From the NCBI GenBank assembly GCA_020247055.1, contig JADCJL010000212.1:1-62639 (forward strand): a stretch of DNA of 62,639 nucleotides, given 5' to 3'. Position numbers and translations under genes: made by a program. This DNA is from Acidobacteriaceae bacterium. Lineage in GTDB: Bacteria > Acidobacteriota > Terriglobia > Bryobacterales > Bryobacteraceae. Each line of letters opens with the position of its first letter. Position 1 is the first letter of the stretch. The notes beneath the pieces were generated by a model. That model was not told the origin of the DNA. It saw nothing but the letters and a program-made list of their open reading frames with translations, and searched no databases. Positions 1 through 9,574 of this stretch are shown in pieces.

Positions 1-41
1 GCAAATGATTGATAATAAGTGGCCTATGTAAAACTCGGCAG

Positions 42-371
42 TCAGCTCGCCCGCCTCAGAGAGTCCTCCACGGCCTCGGGGTGTTGAGCGATCACGGCCA
101 GCAGAACCCGCGCCGGACCGTCCGGTCTCGTCCGGCCTTGTTCCCAGTTGCGGAGTGTCGCGGGCTGGAACCCGAACTTGGCGGCAAATGCAGCCTGGCT
201 CAGGCCCAGTTTCCGCCGCACCTCCCGCACGTCCACCGTGGGCACTTCCACCTGCGTGACGCGAACAGCAACGTCTTTTCCTTCCGCCCAGTCTACTGCT
301 TCTCGCAGACTAGCCACGATCCGGCTGCCCGCGCTCGATTTCCTTTCCATGCTGGTGCGTGCCTTCTTCAT
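42..371 (-). CDS. Helix-turn-helix antitoxin of a type II toxin-antitoxin pair
   Basis: A 109-residue protein with an XRE-type helix-turn-helix at about residues 48-92 ([14 protein letters not shown] then LRNWEQGR). It should bind DNA and neutralise the RelE-like toxin encoded just upstream; its ATG overlaps the toxin stop by 4 bp. The order toxin then antitoxin, and an XRE-type antitoxin with an extra N-terminal segment, fit HigBA-like systems. Such antitoxins usually repress their own operon through the HTH. The family call is from motif recognition and the exact subfamily is uncertain. Confidence 0.85.
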   Translation of the reverse strand: MKKARTSMERKSSAGSRIVASLREAVDWAEGKDVAVRVTQVEVPTVDVREVRRKLGLSQAAFAAKFGFQPATLRNWEQGRTRPDGPARVLLAVIAQHPEAVEDSLRRAS

Positions 372-724
372 TTTGGCATTCTCCTCTGGTAGCCGGCGAC
401 GAGTCGCGGCACCAACGACCTCAACTCGTTGCGCTCCGCTTTACTCAGGTTGGCCTTTTCGTTCTTGGCGAACACGTTCAGGAGGAACAGCGGAAGCGCT
501 TCGGAGTGATAGTAGTAAATCACGCGAACACCACCTCGTTTTCCTCTCCCCTGCGTGCCCCACCGGAGCTTTCGGATTCCGCCTGTTTCCGCCATCACGA
601 TTCCGGCTTCCGGATTCGCGGCAAGAAACGTCACCAGTTCCTGGCGCTCCGGCTCGGTCAACGCGGACGCGGCGTCTCGCAGGAACCAAGTCGTTTCCAC
701 AACGGCCATTGGGACGGAGAACAC
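368..724 (-). CDS. RelE/HigB-family toxin
   Basis: A 118-residue small basic protein carrying the RelE/ParE superfamily core: RKLRW (51-55), GGVRVIYYY (64-72) and [10 protein letters not shown] (85-94). Family members are mostly ribosome-dependent mRNA interferases. It is the first gene of the pair and overlaps the antitoxin by ATGA. The start could also be the ATG six codons in, at 709. Location beside a transposase remnant suggests an accessory island. Its target is inferred only from the family. Confidence 0.85.
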   Translation of the reverse strand: MFSVPMAVVETTWFLRDAASALTEPERQELVTFLAANPEAGIVMAETGGIRKLRWGTQGRGKRGGVRVIYYYHSEALPLFLLNVFAKNEKANLSKAERNELRSLVPRLVAGYQRRMPK

Positions 725-828
725 ATCTACGAGTGTACGCTAAAAGCGCATGGCTTGCCAGCGCGAAATCATCGTGCCTTCGGGCCGCCGGTACACCCCC
801 TCTGCTCTGCCAGAATTGGATCGACGAG

Positions 829-1907
829 ATGTCGAAACTGCTGGATCCCTTCCGATTCCTGTTGGTCACTGTCGCCGGCTGGATGAACCAACGCCAACTT
901 CAGGTGATCGAGTACCTGCGCGAGGAGAATCGCGTCCTCCGCGAGCAACTTGGCCCCAAGCGCCTTCGCTTTACTGACGATCAGCGCCGCCGGTTGGCGG
1001 CCAAAGCGATGGGGTTGGGCGGACCATCCTGGCGGAAGTGGCTACCCTTGTGACGCCGGAGACGCTGCTTGCCTGGCACCGTAAATTGATCGCTCAGAAG
1101 TACGACGGGAGCGCCAGGCGGGGCGCTGGCCGGCCGCGGACCGAGGGTGAACTCGAAGCTCTGATTGTGCGATTGGCCGGGGAGAACCGCGATTGGGGCT
1201 ACCGGCGCATCCAGGGTGCATTGTCCAACCTCGGCCACGAGATCGGCGAAAGTACGATCGCTGCGATCCTCAAACGGCACGGACTCGAACCGGCGCCGGA
1301 GCGCACCCGGAAGACGACATGGAAGGAGTTCCTGACACGCCATTGGGACATGATCGTCGCGACGGACTTCTTTACCGTGGAGGTCTGGACCAAGCGGGGC
1401 CTGCAGCGATTCATGGACCTGTTTTTCATCGACCTGGCCACCCGCAAGGTGGAGATCGCCGGCATCGCGCCGGTCGTCAATGGCCTCTGGATGAACCAGG
1501 TCGCGCGAAATCTCATCGATGCCGTTGATGGAGTGCTGGCCGGGAAGAAGTTCCTCATCCACGACCGCGATCCATTGTTCACTGCGGAGTTCCTGCGGAC
1601 GTTGGAGGCTGCCGGCGTGAAGTCGGTAAAGCTGCCGCCCCGCTCGCCGAATTTGAATCCCCATGCCGAGAGATTCGTGAGAACCATCAAAGAGTCCTGC
1701 CTGGATCGGATGATCTTCTTCGGGGAGACGTCCCTGCGGACGGCCGTGCAGGACTTTGTGGAGCACTATCACTCCGAACGAAATCACCAAGGCCTCGAAA
1801 ACCGGATTATCCGTCCGGAGGCGGGGCGCCTGGGCGCGACGGGTGCCATCCAGCGGCGCCAACGACTGGGCGGGATGCTGAATTACTACTACCGCGACGC
1901 GGCCTGA
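829..1907 (+). pseudogene. DDE integrase-core transposase, frameshifted
   Basis: The N-terminal part runs from the ATG at 829 (a helical region with [17 protein letters not shown]) and stops at 1053. The rest, from about 1020 to 1907, lies in the -1 frame and reads on naturally ([21 protein letters not shown]). The shift falls in the G-rich stretch around 1012-1022, where one base seems to be missing. The downstream part has an HTH-like region and an rve core with candidate catalytic residues D110 (VATDFF), D176 or D178 (HDRDP) and E211 (NPHAER), counted from the GTG at 1038. No A6G-type slippery site is visible, so a dead copy is more likely than programmed frameshifting. I found no terminal inverted repeats. 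Confidence 0.8.
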
Positions 1908-2167
1908 TCGGGCGGGTTAAGGTCGGCCAGTACGGACAGCGTTGGGCTTGAGGCAGTGGAGGCGTGCGCGGAATCCGGGATTGGTGCGTCTGCTTCGTGA
2001 TCCGCAACGACCGGGGAGTGCTCGGCCACTCAGTTTCCTGCGCAAGATGGGCATTCCGCGAGCCTCGCGAAGGGGTGTAACACCAGGCTGGTCAAGGGAA
2101 TGGTGCCGTTTGAGTTTTCGCACCCTACGCCCATCACCCGCGTTTGGTCGGTTTGCCACTTCAAACG

Positions 2168-2196
2168 CAAACGGATCCACGATGTGGATCCGTTTG
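2168..2196. repeat. Perfect 13-bp inverted repeat with 3-nt loop
   Basis: Arms CAAACGGATCCAC (2168-2180) and its exact complement (2184-2196) flank a GAT loop. There is no T-run after it on either strand, so it is a weak terminator candidate. It may be a mobile-element relic or protein-binding site. Confidence 0.75.
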
Positions 2197-2250
2197 TACT
2201 CATATTGAAGGAGTGTCCCTACAAAAGTCCCTACAGTCGTCATTTTTTGA

Positions 2251-2269
2251 GGGAGGAGGGAAGGGAGGG
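2251..2269 (+). other. Potential G-quadruplex motif
   Basis: Four GGG runs with loops of 4, 2 and 1 nt lie within 19 bases, about 25 nt beyond the tRNA-Asn 3' end. Only the sequence motif is seen. Confidence 0.4.
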
Positions 2270-2295
2270 ATTGTCGCTAAGACCTTGAAAAGATT

Positions 2296-2370
<75 letters not shown>

Positions 2371-2428
2371 ACACATAACTCGCCAACCCCTCTATTTCAG
2401 CAAATCGAGGCGGAAAGTGTCAACTCCA

Positions 2429-3286
2429 TCAGCGTCTTTTCAGCCAATCAGCCAACCGGCCCGGCCAACTCGACAGCGCCAAATCGCTCCAGCCCAACCC
2501 CACCCCGTGCGGCCCCTTCTCATAAATATGCAGCTCCGCCGGCACGCCGGCCCGGCGCAACGCCAAGTAAAACAGCACGCTGTTCTCCGGCGGTACCCCC
2601 GTATCCTCATTCGTGTGGAATAAAAACGTCGGCGGCGTTTCCGCCGATACCTGCTTCTCGTTCGATAGCAGCTCCGCCAGCTGCGGATCCGGCGCCTCCC
2701 CCAGCAGATTCCGCCGCGACCCCTTATGCACAACCTCCTCCTGCGTCAACGTAATCACCGGATACGCCAAAATCGCAAAGTCCGGTCGCGAACTCACCCG
2801 TTCCACCGGATCCGCATCGCCCACCTTCCCCCGGTCGAAATGGGTTGCTGCCGTCGACGCCAGATGGCCCCCGGCCGAAAACACCCACACCCCAATCCGC
2901 CCCGCATCCACCTTCCACTCCGCCGCCCGGCTCCGCACCGTTCGTATCGCCCGCTGCACATCCTGCAGCATCACCGGATGCCGGTAGCGCGGCCCCAGCC
3001 GGTACTTCAACACAAACGCCGAAATCCCCTGCGAGTTCAGCCACTGCGCAATCTGCTTGCCCTCATGCTCCACCGCCAGGGCCCCGTACCCGCCCCCGGG
3101 ACACACCACCACCGCCTGCCCGTTTGGATTCTTCGCCAACCACGGCGTCAGCGAGGGCTGATCTTTCTCCGTCTCTCCTACCGCCCCCGGCGCGCCCCCC
3201 GGCCACAACAACTGCGCGGCGGGTTCGGGCACCGGACGCTGCCCATACAACGCACCAAGGCTTAAGAAACAAAGCAGAAAACGCAT
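2429..3286 (-). CDS. Exported alpha/beta-hydrolase, acetylxylan-esterase/lipase type
   Basis: A 285-residue protein starting at the ATG at 3286, which gives a signal peptide ([15 protein letters not shown]). The alpha/beta-hydrolase core has an oxyanion-hole motif CPGGGYG (62-68), the nucleophile elbow FSAGG with S137, a likely acid in [13 protein letters not shown], and the histidine in GPHGVG. The family includes periplasmic feruloyl/acetyl esterases acting on plant polysaccharides. It is the last gene of an apparent operon behind the SPFH and ribbon-helix-helix genes (gap 13 bp). The substrate is not readable from sequence. Confidence 0.85.
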   Translation of the reverse strand: MRFLLCFLSLGALYGQRPVPEPAAQLLWPGGAPGAVGETEKDQPSLTPWLAKNPNGQAVVVCPGGGYGALAVEHEGKQIAQWLNSQGISAFVLKYRLGPRYRHPVMLQDVQRAIRTVRSRAAEWKVDAGRIGVWVFSAGGHLASTAATHFDRGKVGDADPVERVSSRPDFAILAYPVITLTQEEVVHKGSRRNLLGEAPDPQLAELLSNEKQVSAETPPTFLFHTNEDTGVPPENSVLFYLALRRAGVPAELHIYEKGPHGVGLGWSDLALSSWPGRLADWLKRR

Positions 3287-3299
3287 AGATCGTAATCTA

Positions 3300-3458
3300 T
3301 CACTCTCCCGCCTTCCACCGCCCACTCTCCTTGAGCGCCTCCCGCAACAGGTACTCGATCTGCCCGTTCAGACTCCGAAACTCATCGTCCGCCCACCGCT
3401 TCAACAGATCGAGCGTCTTCTCATCCACCCGCAGCAGAAATGACTTCTTCTCGGCCAT
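3300..3458 (-). CDS. Small Arc-like ribbon-helix-helix protein
   Basis: A 52-residue protein beginning [22 protein letters not shown]. The short beta strand (SFLLRV) followed by two amphipathic helices ([28 protein letters not shown]) is the layout of Arc/MetJ-type DNA-binding proteins. It sits between the SPFH gene (4-nt gap) and the esterase (13-nt gap) and should be co-transcribed. It could be a repressor for the palindrome at the operon start, or a membrane-associated helper of the SPFH protein; neither is shown. Confidence 0.75.
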   Translation of the reverse strand: MAEKKSFLLRVDEKTLDLLKRWADDEFRSLNGQIEYLLREALKESGRWKAGE

Positions 3459-3462
3459 CGTT

Positions 3463-4320
3463 CTAGTGGTGCAGCGTTCCCGTGTTCACCACCGGATGCA
3501 CATTGCGCTCACTGCACAGAACCACCAGGAGATTCGACACCATCGCCGCCTTCCGCTCCTCATCCAGATTCACCACCGCCCGCTCGTTCAGATGATCGAG
3601 CGCCATCTCCACCATCCCTACCGCACCCTCCACAATCTTCGCCCGCGCCGCGATAATCGCCCCCGCCTGCTGCCGCTGCAGCATCGCTGCCGCAATTTCC
3701 GGCGCATAGGCCAGGTGCGAAATCCGCGCCTCAGTCACCTCCACCCCCGCCACCGTCAATCGCGACTGAATCTCCGCCTTTAGCCGCTCCGCCACTACCT
3801 CGGTCGCCCCCCGCAGCGAAATCTCCTGCCCCTCATGCGCATCATACGGATACACCGTCGCCAGATTCCGCAGCGCCGCCTCCGCCTGCACCGTCACGTA
3901 GTGTGAGTAATCGTCTACCTGAAACGTCGCCTCCGCGGAATCCACCACCCGCCACACCACCACCGCCGCAATCTCAATCGGATTGCCGTCATGATCGTTC
4001 ACCTTCAGGTGATGCGTCTCAAAGTTGCGCACCCGCAGCGAAATCTTCTTCTTGGAATAAAACGGGTTCGCCCACCGCAACCCCGCATCCTTCACCGTCC
4101 CCACATACCGGCCGAACAACTGCAGCACCACCGCCTCATTCGGCTGTACCGTAAAACTACCCGGCAGCATCACGCAGCCAGCCAACAGCAAACCCATACC
4201 CCACGCCACCTCCACCCACGTCAGCACATTCAGAAAAAAGTACGCACTGGCCCCGAATACGGCCACATTGGCCAGCAACATCAGATAACCACTCTGCACT
4301 CGTGCAATCTGTTCTTTCAT
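3463..4320 (-). CDS. SPFH/Band-7 (stomatin/prohibitin-like) membrane protein
   Basis: A 285-residue protein with two N-terminal hydrophobic segments (about 12-31 and 36-52), then an SPFH domain beginning [24 protein letters not shown] and ending in a coiled helical region ([36 protein letters not shown] is split across the domain end). SPFH proteins form oligomeric rings that organise membrane microdomains and often modulate proteases. It leads the operon with the RHH protein and esterase. The ATG directly abuts a perfect 22-bp palindrome, leaving no Shine-Dalgarno site, so the mRNA is probably leaderless. Confidence 0.9.
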   Translation of the reverse strand: MKEQIARVQSGYLMLLANVAVFGASAYFFLNVLTWVEVAWGMGLLLAGCVMLPGSFTVQPNEAVVLQLFGRYVGTVKDAGLRWANPFYSKKKISLRVRNFETHHLKVNDHDGNPIEIAAVVVWRVVDSAEATFQVDDYSHYVTVQAEAALRNLATVYPYDAHEGQEISLRGATEVVAERLKAEIQSRLTVAGVEVTEARISHLAYAPEIAAAMLQRQQAGAIIAARAKIVEGAVGMVEMALDHLNERAVVNLDEERKAAMVSNLLVVLCSERNVHPVVNTGTLHH

Positions 4321-4342
4321 ATTGAAATGATATCATTTCAAT
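4321..4342. promoter_or_regulatory. Perfect 22-bp palindromic operator/promoter
   Basis: The half site ATTGAAATGAT is followed immediately by its exact reverse complement. It touches the SPFH start codon at 4320 and lies 40 bp before the PQQ-protein start at 4382. Read on the minus strand, TGATAT/GATATC sits where a -10 element would be for a transcript starting at the ATG, so a bound dimer would block transcription directly. Confidence 0.75.
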
Positions 4343-4381
4343 GTCGCCTCGGGCCAGCGAAAAGTGAGCTATCCTCTCGCT

Positions 4382-5632
4382 ATGCGCCGCCTTGCCTGCC
4401 TTGCTTTCCTCCTTGCCGGAACCCTCGCCGCCGACCACTGGCCCCAGTGGCGCGGTCCGTCCCTTGATGGCGTCTCCCGCGAAACCGGTCTGCCCACCAA
4501 GTGGACCACCGAAGAAGGCGTCACCTGGAAGCTCTCGCTGCCGGGCCGCAGCGGCGCCACCCCCATCATCTGGGGCGAACACGTCTTCCTCAACGTCGCC
4601 GATGGCGAGGATCTGCACCTGTGGGACGTGGACCGCACCACCGGCAAGCTCCGCTGGCAACGCAAACTGGCCGGCGGCAACTACAAAATCAACAAGCAGA
4701 ACATGTCGTCGCCCTCGCCGGTCACCGACGGCGCCTCCGTCTTCGTCCTCACCGGCGTCGGCATCTTTAAAGCCTTCGACTTCACCGGCAAAGAGCTTTG
4801 GAGCCGCGATATCCAGGCCGATTACGGCAAGTTCGGCCTCAACTGGGGCTACGCCTCTTCCCCCCTGCTCTGGAACGGCTCCCTCTACGTTCAGGTCCTC
4901 CACGGCATGAAGACCGACGACCCCTCCTATCTCCTCCGCCTCGACCCCCGCACCGGCAAGACCCTCCACAAAGTCGACCGCCCCACCGACGCCATCGTCG
5001 AATCGCCCGACTCCTACACCACCCCGCAAATCTGGAAGGACGGCGCCAAAGAAGAGCTCATCATCACCGGCGGCGACGTCGTCACCGGCCACGATCCCCT
5101 CACGCTCAAAGAACTCTGGCGCGCTAACGTCCTCAACCCGCAGAACAACCCCATGAACCGCATCATCGCTTCGGCGGTCGTGAAAGACGGGCTCATCTAC
5201 TGCCCCACCCGCGTCAAACCCCTCACCGCGCTGCGCCCCGGCGGCCGCGGCGATGTAACCAAAACCCACGTCGTCTGGCAGAACCCCAACGGCCCCGACG
5301 TCCCCACCCCGGTCACCGACGGCAAGTATCTCTACATCACCAACGATCGCGGCATCCTCTGGTGTCTCAACGCCAAGACCGGCGCCGAAATCTGGGGCGG
5401 CCAGCGCATCAAACCCGCCATCTACTCCGCCAGTCCGGTGCTCGCTGACGGCAAGCTTTACGTCACGAGCGAAGACGGCCTCGTCACCGTCGTCAAGGCC
5501 GGTCCCACTTTTGAAGTCCTCGCCGAAAACGACATGAAGGAGTACACGCTCTCCTCGCCGGCCATCTCCGACGGACAGATCTTCGTTCGTACCGCGGGCG
5601 CGCTCTACTGCATCGGCGCCCGCCGCCGCTAA
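4382..5632 (+). CDS. Exported PQQ-type beta-propeller protein
   Basis: A 416-residue protein; the ATG at 4382 gives a signal peptide ([17 protein letters not shown]). The mature part opens with [15 protein letters not shown], characteristic of BamB-like/PQQ-binding-like propellers common in Acidobacteriota and Planctomycetes. Blade motifs such as [32 protein letters not shown] and [13 protein letters not shown] recur. No dehydrogenase catalytic motif is evident, so it is probably a periplasmic scaffold or quinoprotein-like binding protein. TATCCT six nt before the ATG may be a -10 for a leaderless transcript. Confidence 0.85.
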   Translation: MRRLACLAFLLAGTLAADHWPQWRGPSLDGVSRETGLPTKWTTEEGVTWKLSLPGRSGATPIIWGEHVFLNVADGEDLHLWDVDRTTGKLRWQRKLAGGNYKINKQNMSSPSPVTDGASVFVLTGVGIFKAFDFTGKELWSRDIQADYGKFGLNWGYASSPLLWNGSLYVQVLHGMKTDDPSYLLRLDPRTGKTLHKVDRPTDAIVESPDSYTTPQIWKDGAKEELIITGGDVVTGHDPLTLKELWRANVLNPQNNPMNRIIASAVVKDGLIYCPTRVKPLTALRPGGRGDVTKTHVVWQNPNGPDVPTPVTDGKYLYITNDRGILWCLNAKTGAEIWGGQRIKPAIYSASPVLADGKLYVTSEDGLVTVVKAGPTFEVLAENDMKEYTLSSPAISDGQIFVRTAGALYCIGARRR

Positions 5633-5635
5633 TCG

Positions 5636-6112
5636 CTAGCCTTTGGGCTTGAAGTAGAACACCATCGCCGCCCCGCCCGCCGTGATCACATAGCCGAGCC
5701 ACAGCAGCGGATTCACCTTCGTCTCCGGCGGATGCAGGTACATCGTAAACAGCACGTTGATCAGCGGCGCGCCGCCGAAGACGATCGGCATCACGTAGTT
5801 CGGCACGCCACCGTTGCGGAAGGCAAAAATAATGCAGATAGCCCCCACGGCGCCCAGCGCGCCGCCAATCGAGGCGTTGATCATCCCGGTGCGGTCAAAC
5901 GTGCCCATGCCGCCGCTCGACTGCAACTGCAGCACCGGCACCAGCACCCCGAGCAGAAAATAAGCGCCGCCCACGCACAACAGGGCCTTCATCGGGTTGC
6001 CCAACTTCACCTGTCCCGTATGCAAAATGGGGCCGTAGATTCCCCAGGCGAGCATGGCGCCGAGCGCGAAAAGCAACCAGAGCATACTGCGTTTTTTCTC
6101 CTTGGATGACAT
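5636..6112 (-). CDS. Four-helix integral membrane protein, EamA-like half transporter
   Basis: A 158-residue protein with four predicted membrane segments (about 10-27, 42-62, 80-101, 131-152). Its spacing and glycine-rich helices resemble half of a drug/metabolite (DMT/EamA) transporter, a shape also seen in small paired or homodimeric carriers. It stands convergent to the PQQ-protein gene (3-nt gap) and just upstream of the Oar receptor on the same strand. No substrate can be inferred. Confidence 0.65.
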   Translation of the reverse strand: MSSKEKKRSMLWLLFALGAMLAWGIYGPILHTGQVKLGNPMKALLCVGGAYFLLGVLVPVLQLQSSGGMGTFDRTGMINASIGGALGAVGAICIIFAFRNGGVPNYVMPIVFGGAPLINVLFTMYLHPPETKVNPLLWLGYVITAGGAAMVFYFKPKG

Positions 6113-6132
6113 GGAGCCTCGATTATCGCAAA

Positions 6133-9100
6133 TCAGAACTGCAACCGGAGCGCGAACTGAATCTGCCGCGATGAGGTCACCGTCGACCGGATCCGTCCGA
6201 AACCACCTAGCGGACCGGTGGTGGTGGAGATCGCGAGCAAACTCGGCGGCGCGAAGTTGGCATGGTTGAACAGATTGAACGATTCGGCCCGGAACTGAAT
6301 CCGCGCATTTTCGTTCCAGGCCCCCAGCCGGAACGACTTCAGCGCCGCCAGGTCAAAACCCTTCAATCCCGGGCCGATAAACGTTCCCCGGCCGAGATTG
6401 CCAAGCGTACCCGGCGCCGAAAGGACAAACGCCCGCGGGTCAAAATACTGGTCCGGTCCGCCCAGCACGGCGCTCTGATGCGTAAAGCCCGGCGCGATTG
6501 ACGCCCGGTCCTGCCCTAGGCCCGGCCCCAGTGACGGCGACCATCCCGACCGCGAACGGTTCCCGCTGACGAAAACCGTCAACGGGCTGCCCGACCGCAG
6601 ATTGTTGATGCCCGCCAACTGCCAGTTGGCGAAGGCCGTCTTCTTCCATCCGGAGGCCGAACGCGCCACCGGCAGATCGTAGGTAAAGTTCACCACCCAG
6701 TTATGTTTGGCATGGTAATCCGATAGACCCTTGTTGTAGTTGAATCCGGCAAACTCCGGCATGGCCGATGTCGTGCCGTTCGTTCCATCAGAGAAAAACG
6801 TCGAAGCCTGCGTCGTATCAATGTTCCGCGAAAACGTGTAAGAACTCTGGAACTGCAGGTCGCGCCCCAGCCGCTTCCGGATCTCGAGCAGCCCGGCGTG
6901 GTACCACGAATTCCCATCGCTCGACTTCAGTTCAATCGTTGCCCAGTTCGGGTTTCGCCGCGGCGCGCCGGCCGGGAAGAACAGCGTTCCATCGGCCTGC
7001 CGCACCGGCTCGACGATGTTGACATCGTTTGACCGCAGCAGGTGGATGCCTCGCGCGCCGGCATAGCCGATCGTAGCCACAAAGCCGCCGGGCAGCTGCT
7101 GCTGCACGTTCAGGTTCCACTGCTGGACGTACGGGTTCCGGAGGTTGAACTCGACGGGCCGTACCGTGTTCCCAATCGCCCGCGCAAAGGGCGGCAGCGG
7201 GAAGGTCGGGTTGGCAATCGAAACGCGCGGCGTCGCCGGCGGGTTGGTCACGGTCACAATCAGGTTCTGCTGGTTGTTCGTGTTGAAGAACAGACCGTAG
7301 CCCCCGCGCAGCGACGTGCGGCCGGTGCCGAACACATCCCAGGCAAAGCCCAGGCGCGGCGAAAAATTCTTCCGCGTCGGGTTGGCGTAGAGCGGACCGG
7401 GAGCGGGCGCCACGTCGGTGAACAGGTTTTTCATGTTCGAATCCCGGCCGTAGAGATCCTGCGGCATGGTGGCGAACTCGTAGCGCATGCCCGGGTTCAG
7501 GGTGAACCGCGGCGTCAGCTTCCAGGAGTCCTGCACGTAGAAACCCATCAGCGTGAAGCGCCAGTAGCGGTCGAACGTGGCCGCGGGCGTCAGGCCCAGA
7601 AAGCGCGCCGGCCGGTTTTCGAGAAAGCTGCGGATGTCGTTGAAGCCGAACGTGCCCAGCGAAAACGTCGGGTTCACCATGTTCATCTGATACCGTTCGG
7701 CCATCATGCCCGCCTTGATCAGATGGCTGCCGCGCGTAATCGTCACGCCCGTATCGAAGCTGAACACGTTTTGCGTCAGCCGCAGATTGGCCGAACTCTG
7801 CGTGCCGAACCGCGGCATGCCGCCGATGTCGATGTTGCCCGTTGTCCCGCGCCCGGGGACGAACTCGGCTAGCGGCGTGGCCGTGTTGGCCTCAATGTTC
7901 TGCCCGATCCGCGTCCGGCTGAATCCGGCCCGCACGTGCAGCAGCGTCTGCGGCGAGAGGATATGCCGGTACTCGGTTGTCAGAAACTGATTGCGCGAAA
8001 GGAACTCGCGCGGAAACTGCGGGAAGTCCGTCGGCAATACCTGCACGGCATCGTCCCAGGTGTGCCGCGCAAAAAACTGCCCGCGCGAACCGACGTTCCG
8101 GTCGTAGCGCCCCTGCAAAAAGTTCTGATCCACCGTTTGGTTAAAGCCAAAGATATAGTCGGCCAGACCGCCCCCGCGCGACGCCCCGTTCGGCCGCGGC
8201 ATTTCGTTCAAGAACGGCAGAATGGCCGGCTGCAGCGTCACCGGGCCATCCGGCAGAATCCCGGCGCGCGCATTGTTGTCCGGCACAATCGAGCTGATCG
8301 TACGCCCCAGCCTGTCTCGCAGGCTCTCCACCGTAAAGAAGAAAAAGTCTTTGTCCTTCCGGAGCGGGCCGCCAATGCTGCCGCCGAACTGATTCCGCTT
8401 GAAGTCCGGCCGCTTGGCGGGATCGAAAAAGTTTCTCGCATCGAAGTTGTCGTTGCGCAGGAAATGGAAGAGGCTGCCGTGCCAGGCGTTGGTGCCCGAT
8501 TTCGTGATCGCGTTGATCTGTCCACCGCTGTTGCGACCGAATTCGGCGCTGTAGGTGTTCACCTCCACGCGGAACTCGCGAATCGCCTCTACCCCGAGCA
8601 CCGTTCCCGCCGCCGACCCCGCCGGCCCGTTCGTCATATCGTTCTGTGGCGTGCCGTCAATCAGGTAAACGTTCGACCGCGGATCCTGCCCGTTGATCGA
8701 CGTGCCCAAGCCGTGGGCCACCACCGATCCGCCATCCCGGTGCGGATACGCCACCACCCCCGGCTGCAGCAGCGCCAAATCGGTGTAGTTCCGGCCGTTC
8801 AGCGGCAGTTCCCGCATCGCCGATTCGCTCACCAGATAGCCCAGCTCCGAGGTCGACGTGTTCACCTGCGAGGCCGAAGCGTTCACCGTCACCTCCTGGT
8901 CTACCGCCCCCACTTCGAGAGTCACGTCAATCGTCGCCGACTCGTTCACCGACAGCGAAATCCCCTGCCGCACCATCGGCCGGAACCCCTTGGCTGTAAT
9001 CCGTACCTCCACCTCGCCCACCGGGATCGCCGGAATGCGAAACAAACCCACGCTGTTGGTCAAAACCTGCCGCACCAAACCGGTCGCTTTCTGCGTTACC

Positions 9101-9228
9101 AGCACCTCGGCCCCTTGCACAATCCCGCCGCTCGGGTCGTGAATCGTACCGTTCAGCGTTGCGGTCGTCTGGCCGCAGGCCATTACCACCAGCGAGAAAA
9201 AAAATCCGGTCGCCCGCACCAATTGCAA
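6133..9228 (-). CDS. Oar-like TonB-dependent outer-membrane receptor
   Basis: A 1031-residue protein: signal peptide, carboxypeptidase-regulatory-like Ig domain (ATLNGTIHDPSGGIVQGAEV, residues about 22-105), plug region with LPLNGRNYTDLALLQPGV and SGGQINAITKSGTNAWHGS, then a long beta-barrel ending in an aromatic residue (FALRLQF). Such proteins are massively expanded in Acidobacteriota and probably import or bind oligomeric substrates. The TTG start is preceded by GAGGTGA at good spacing; a GTG nine bases later is possible. No TonB box was identified. Confidence 0.9.
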   Translation of the reverse strand: MQLVRATGFFFSLVVMACGQTTATLNGTIHDPSGGIVQGAEVLVTQKATGLVRQVLTNSVGLFRIPAIPVGEVEVRITAKGFRPMVRQGISLSVNESATIDVTLEVGAVDQEVTVNASASQVNTSTSELGYLVSESAMRELPLNGRNYTDLALLQPGVVAYPHRDGGSVVAHGLGTSINGQDPRSNVYLIDGTPQNDMTNGPAGSAAGTVLGVEAIREFRVEVNTYSAEFGRNSGGQINAITKSGTNAWHGSLFHFLRNDNFDARNFFDPAKRPDFKRNQFGGSIGGPLRKDKDFFFFTVESLRDRLGRTISSIVPDNNARAGILPDGPVTLQPAILPFLNEMPRPNGASRGGGLADYIFGFNQTVDQNFLQGRYDRNVGSRGQFFARHTWDDAVQVLPTDFPQFPREFLSRNQFLTTEYRHILSPQTLLHVRAGFSRTRIGQNIEANTATPLAEFVPGRGTTGNIDIGGMPRFGTQSSANLRLTQNVFSFDTGVTITRGSHLIKAGMMAERYQMNMVNPTFSLGTFGFNDIRSFLENRPARFLGLTPAATFDRYWRFTLMGFYVQDSWKLTPRFTLNPGMRYEFATMPQDLYGRDSNMKNLFTDVAPAPGPLYANPTRKNFSPRLGFAWDVFGTGRTSLRGGYGLFFNTNNQQNLIVTVTNPPATPRVSIANPTFPLPPFARAIGNTVRPVEFNLRNPYVQQWNLNVQQQLPGGFVATIGYAGARGIHLLRSNDVNIVEPVRQADGTLFFPAGAPRRNPNWATIELKSSDGNSWYHAGLLEIRKRLGRDLQFQSSYTFSRNIDTTQASTFFSDGTNGTTSAMPEFAGFNYNKGLSDYHAKHNWVVNFTYDLPVARSASGWKKTAFANWQLAGINNLRSGSPLTVFVSGNRSRSGWSPSLGPGLGQDRASIAPGFTHQSAVLGGPDQYFDPRAFVLSAPGTLGNLGRGTFIGPGLKGFDLAALKSFRLGAWNENARIQFRAESFNLFNHANFAPPSLLAISTTTGPLGGFGRIRSTVTSSRQIQFALRLQF

Positions 9229-9353
9229 TCGCTCACCTCAATTGTTCAGATTATCAAAGCGCCGCGAAACCGTTAAAAAGTTTCCATCATCCAGCCGGAC
9301 GCCGCGGTACCAAACAGAGACGAACGCCCGGCCCGGAAGGTAACCCTGTTGCG

Positions 9354-9359
9354 TATGAT
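9354..9359 (+). promoter_or_regulatory. -10-like hexamer for the DUF3311/SSS operon
   Basis: TATGAT lies 8 nt before the GTG at 9368, placing a transcription start at or just before the start codon. No clear -35 element or Shine-Dalgarno site is visible, so the mRNA is probably leaderless. Confidence 0.45.
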
Positions 9360-9367
9360 GGTGTGTT

Positions 9368-9574
9368 GTGAAAACCCCGCTGGTGGTCACCACGATTGGC
9401 CTCTTCTACCTCCTCCACCAGGATTGGTGGCACTGGCACTCCGCCCGTCCCCTCGCCTTCGGCTTTCTCCCCGTCGGCCTCTGGTACCACGCCCTCTACA
9501 CCCTGGCTGCCGCCCTGCTGATGGCTGCGCTCGTCCGCTGGTGCTGGCCCGCGGATCTGGGGAGCGACGAATGA
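9368..9574 (+). CDS. DUF3311 small membrane protein, symporter partner
   Basis: A 68-residue protein with a GTG start. The motif LLHQDWWHW then [23 protein letters not shown] matches the DUF3311 pattern, with two hydrophobic segments. In many bacteria this protein is encoded directly before a sodium:solute symporter and is thought to be its small subunit or assembly partner. Here its stop overlaps the symporter start by ATGA, so the two are translationally coupled. Confidence 0.85.
   Translation: MKTPLVVTTIGLFYLLHQDWWHWHSARPLAFGFLPVGLWYHALYTLAAALLMAALVRWCWPADLGSDE

Larger units (their letters stand above)
1908..2295. other. Non-coding stretch between transposase and tRNA-Asn
   Basis: No open frame here resembles a protein. 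It holds a 13-bp perfect inverted repeat (2168-2196), a short direct repeat of GTCCCTACA near 2214-2235, and a G-run motif (2251-2269). It may be a degraded element end or the downstream region of the tRNA transcript. Confidence 0.6.

Noticed and set aside
2168-2196. Intrinsic terminator for the tRNA or transposase
   Set aside because: No T-run follows the stem on either strand, so it is listed only as an inverted repeat.
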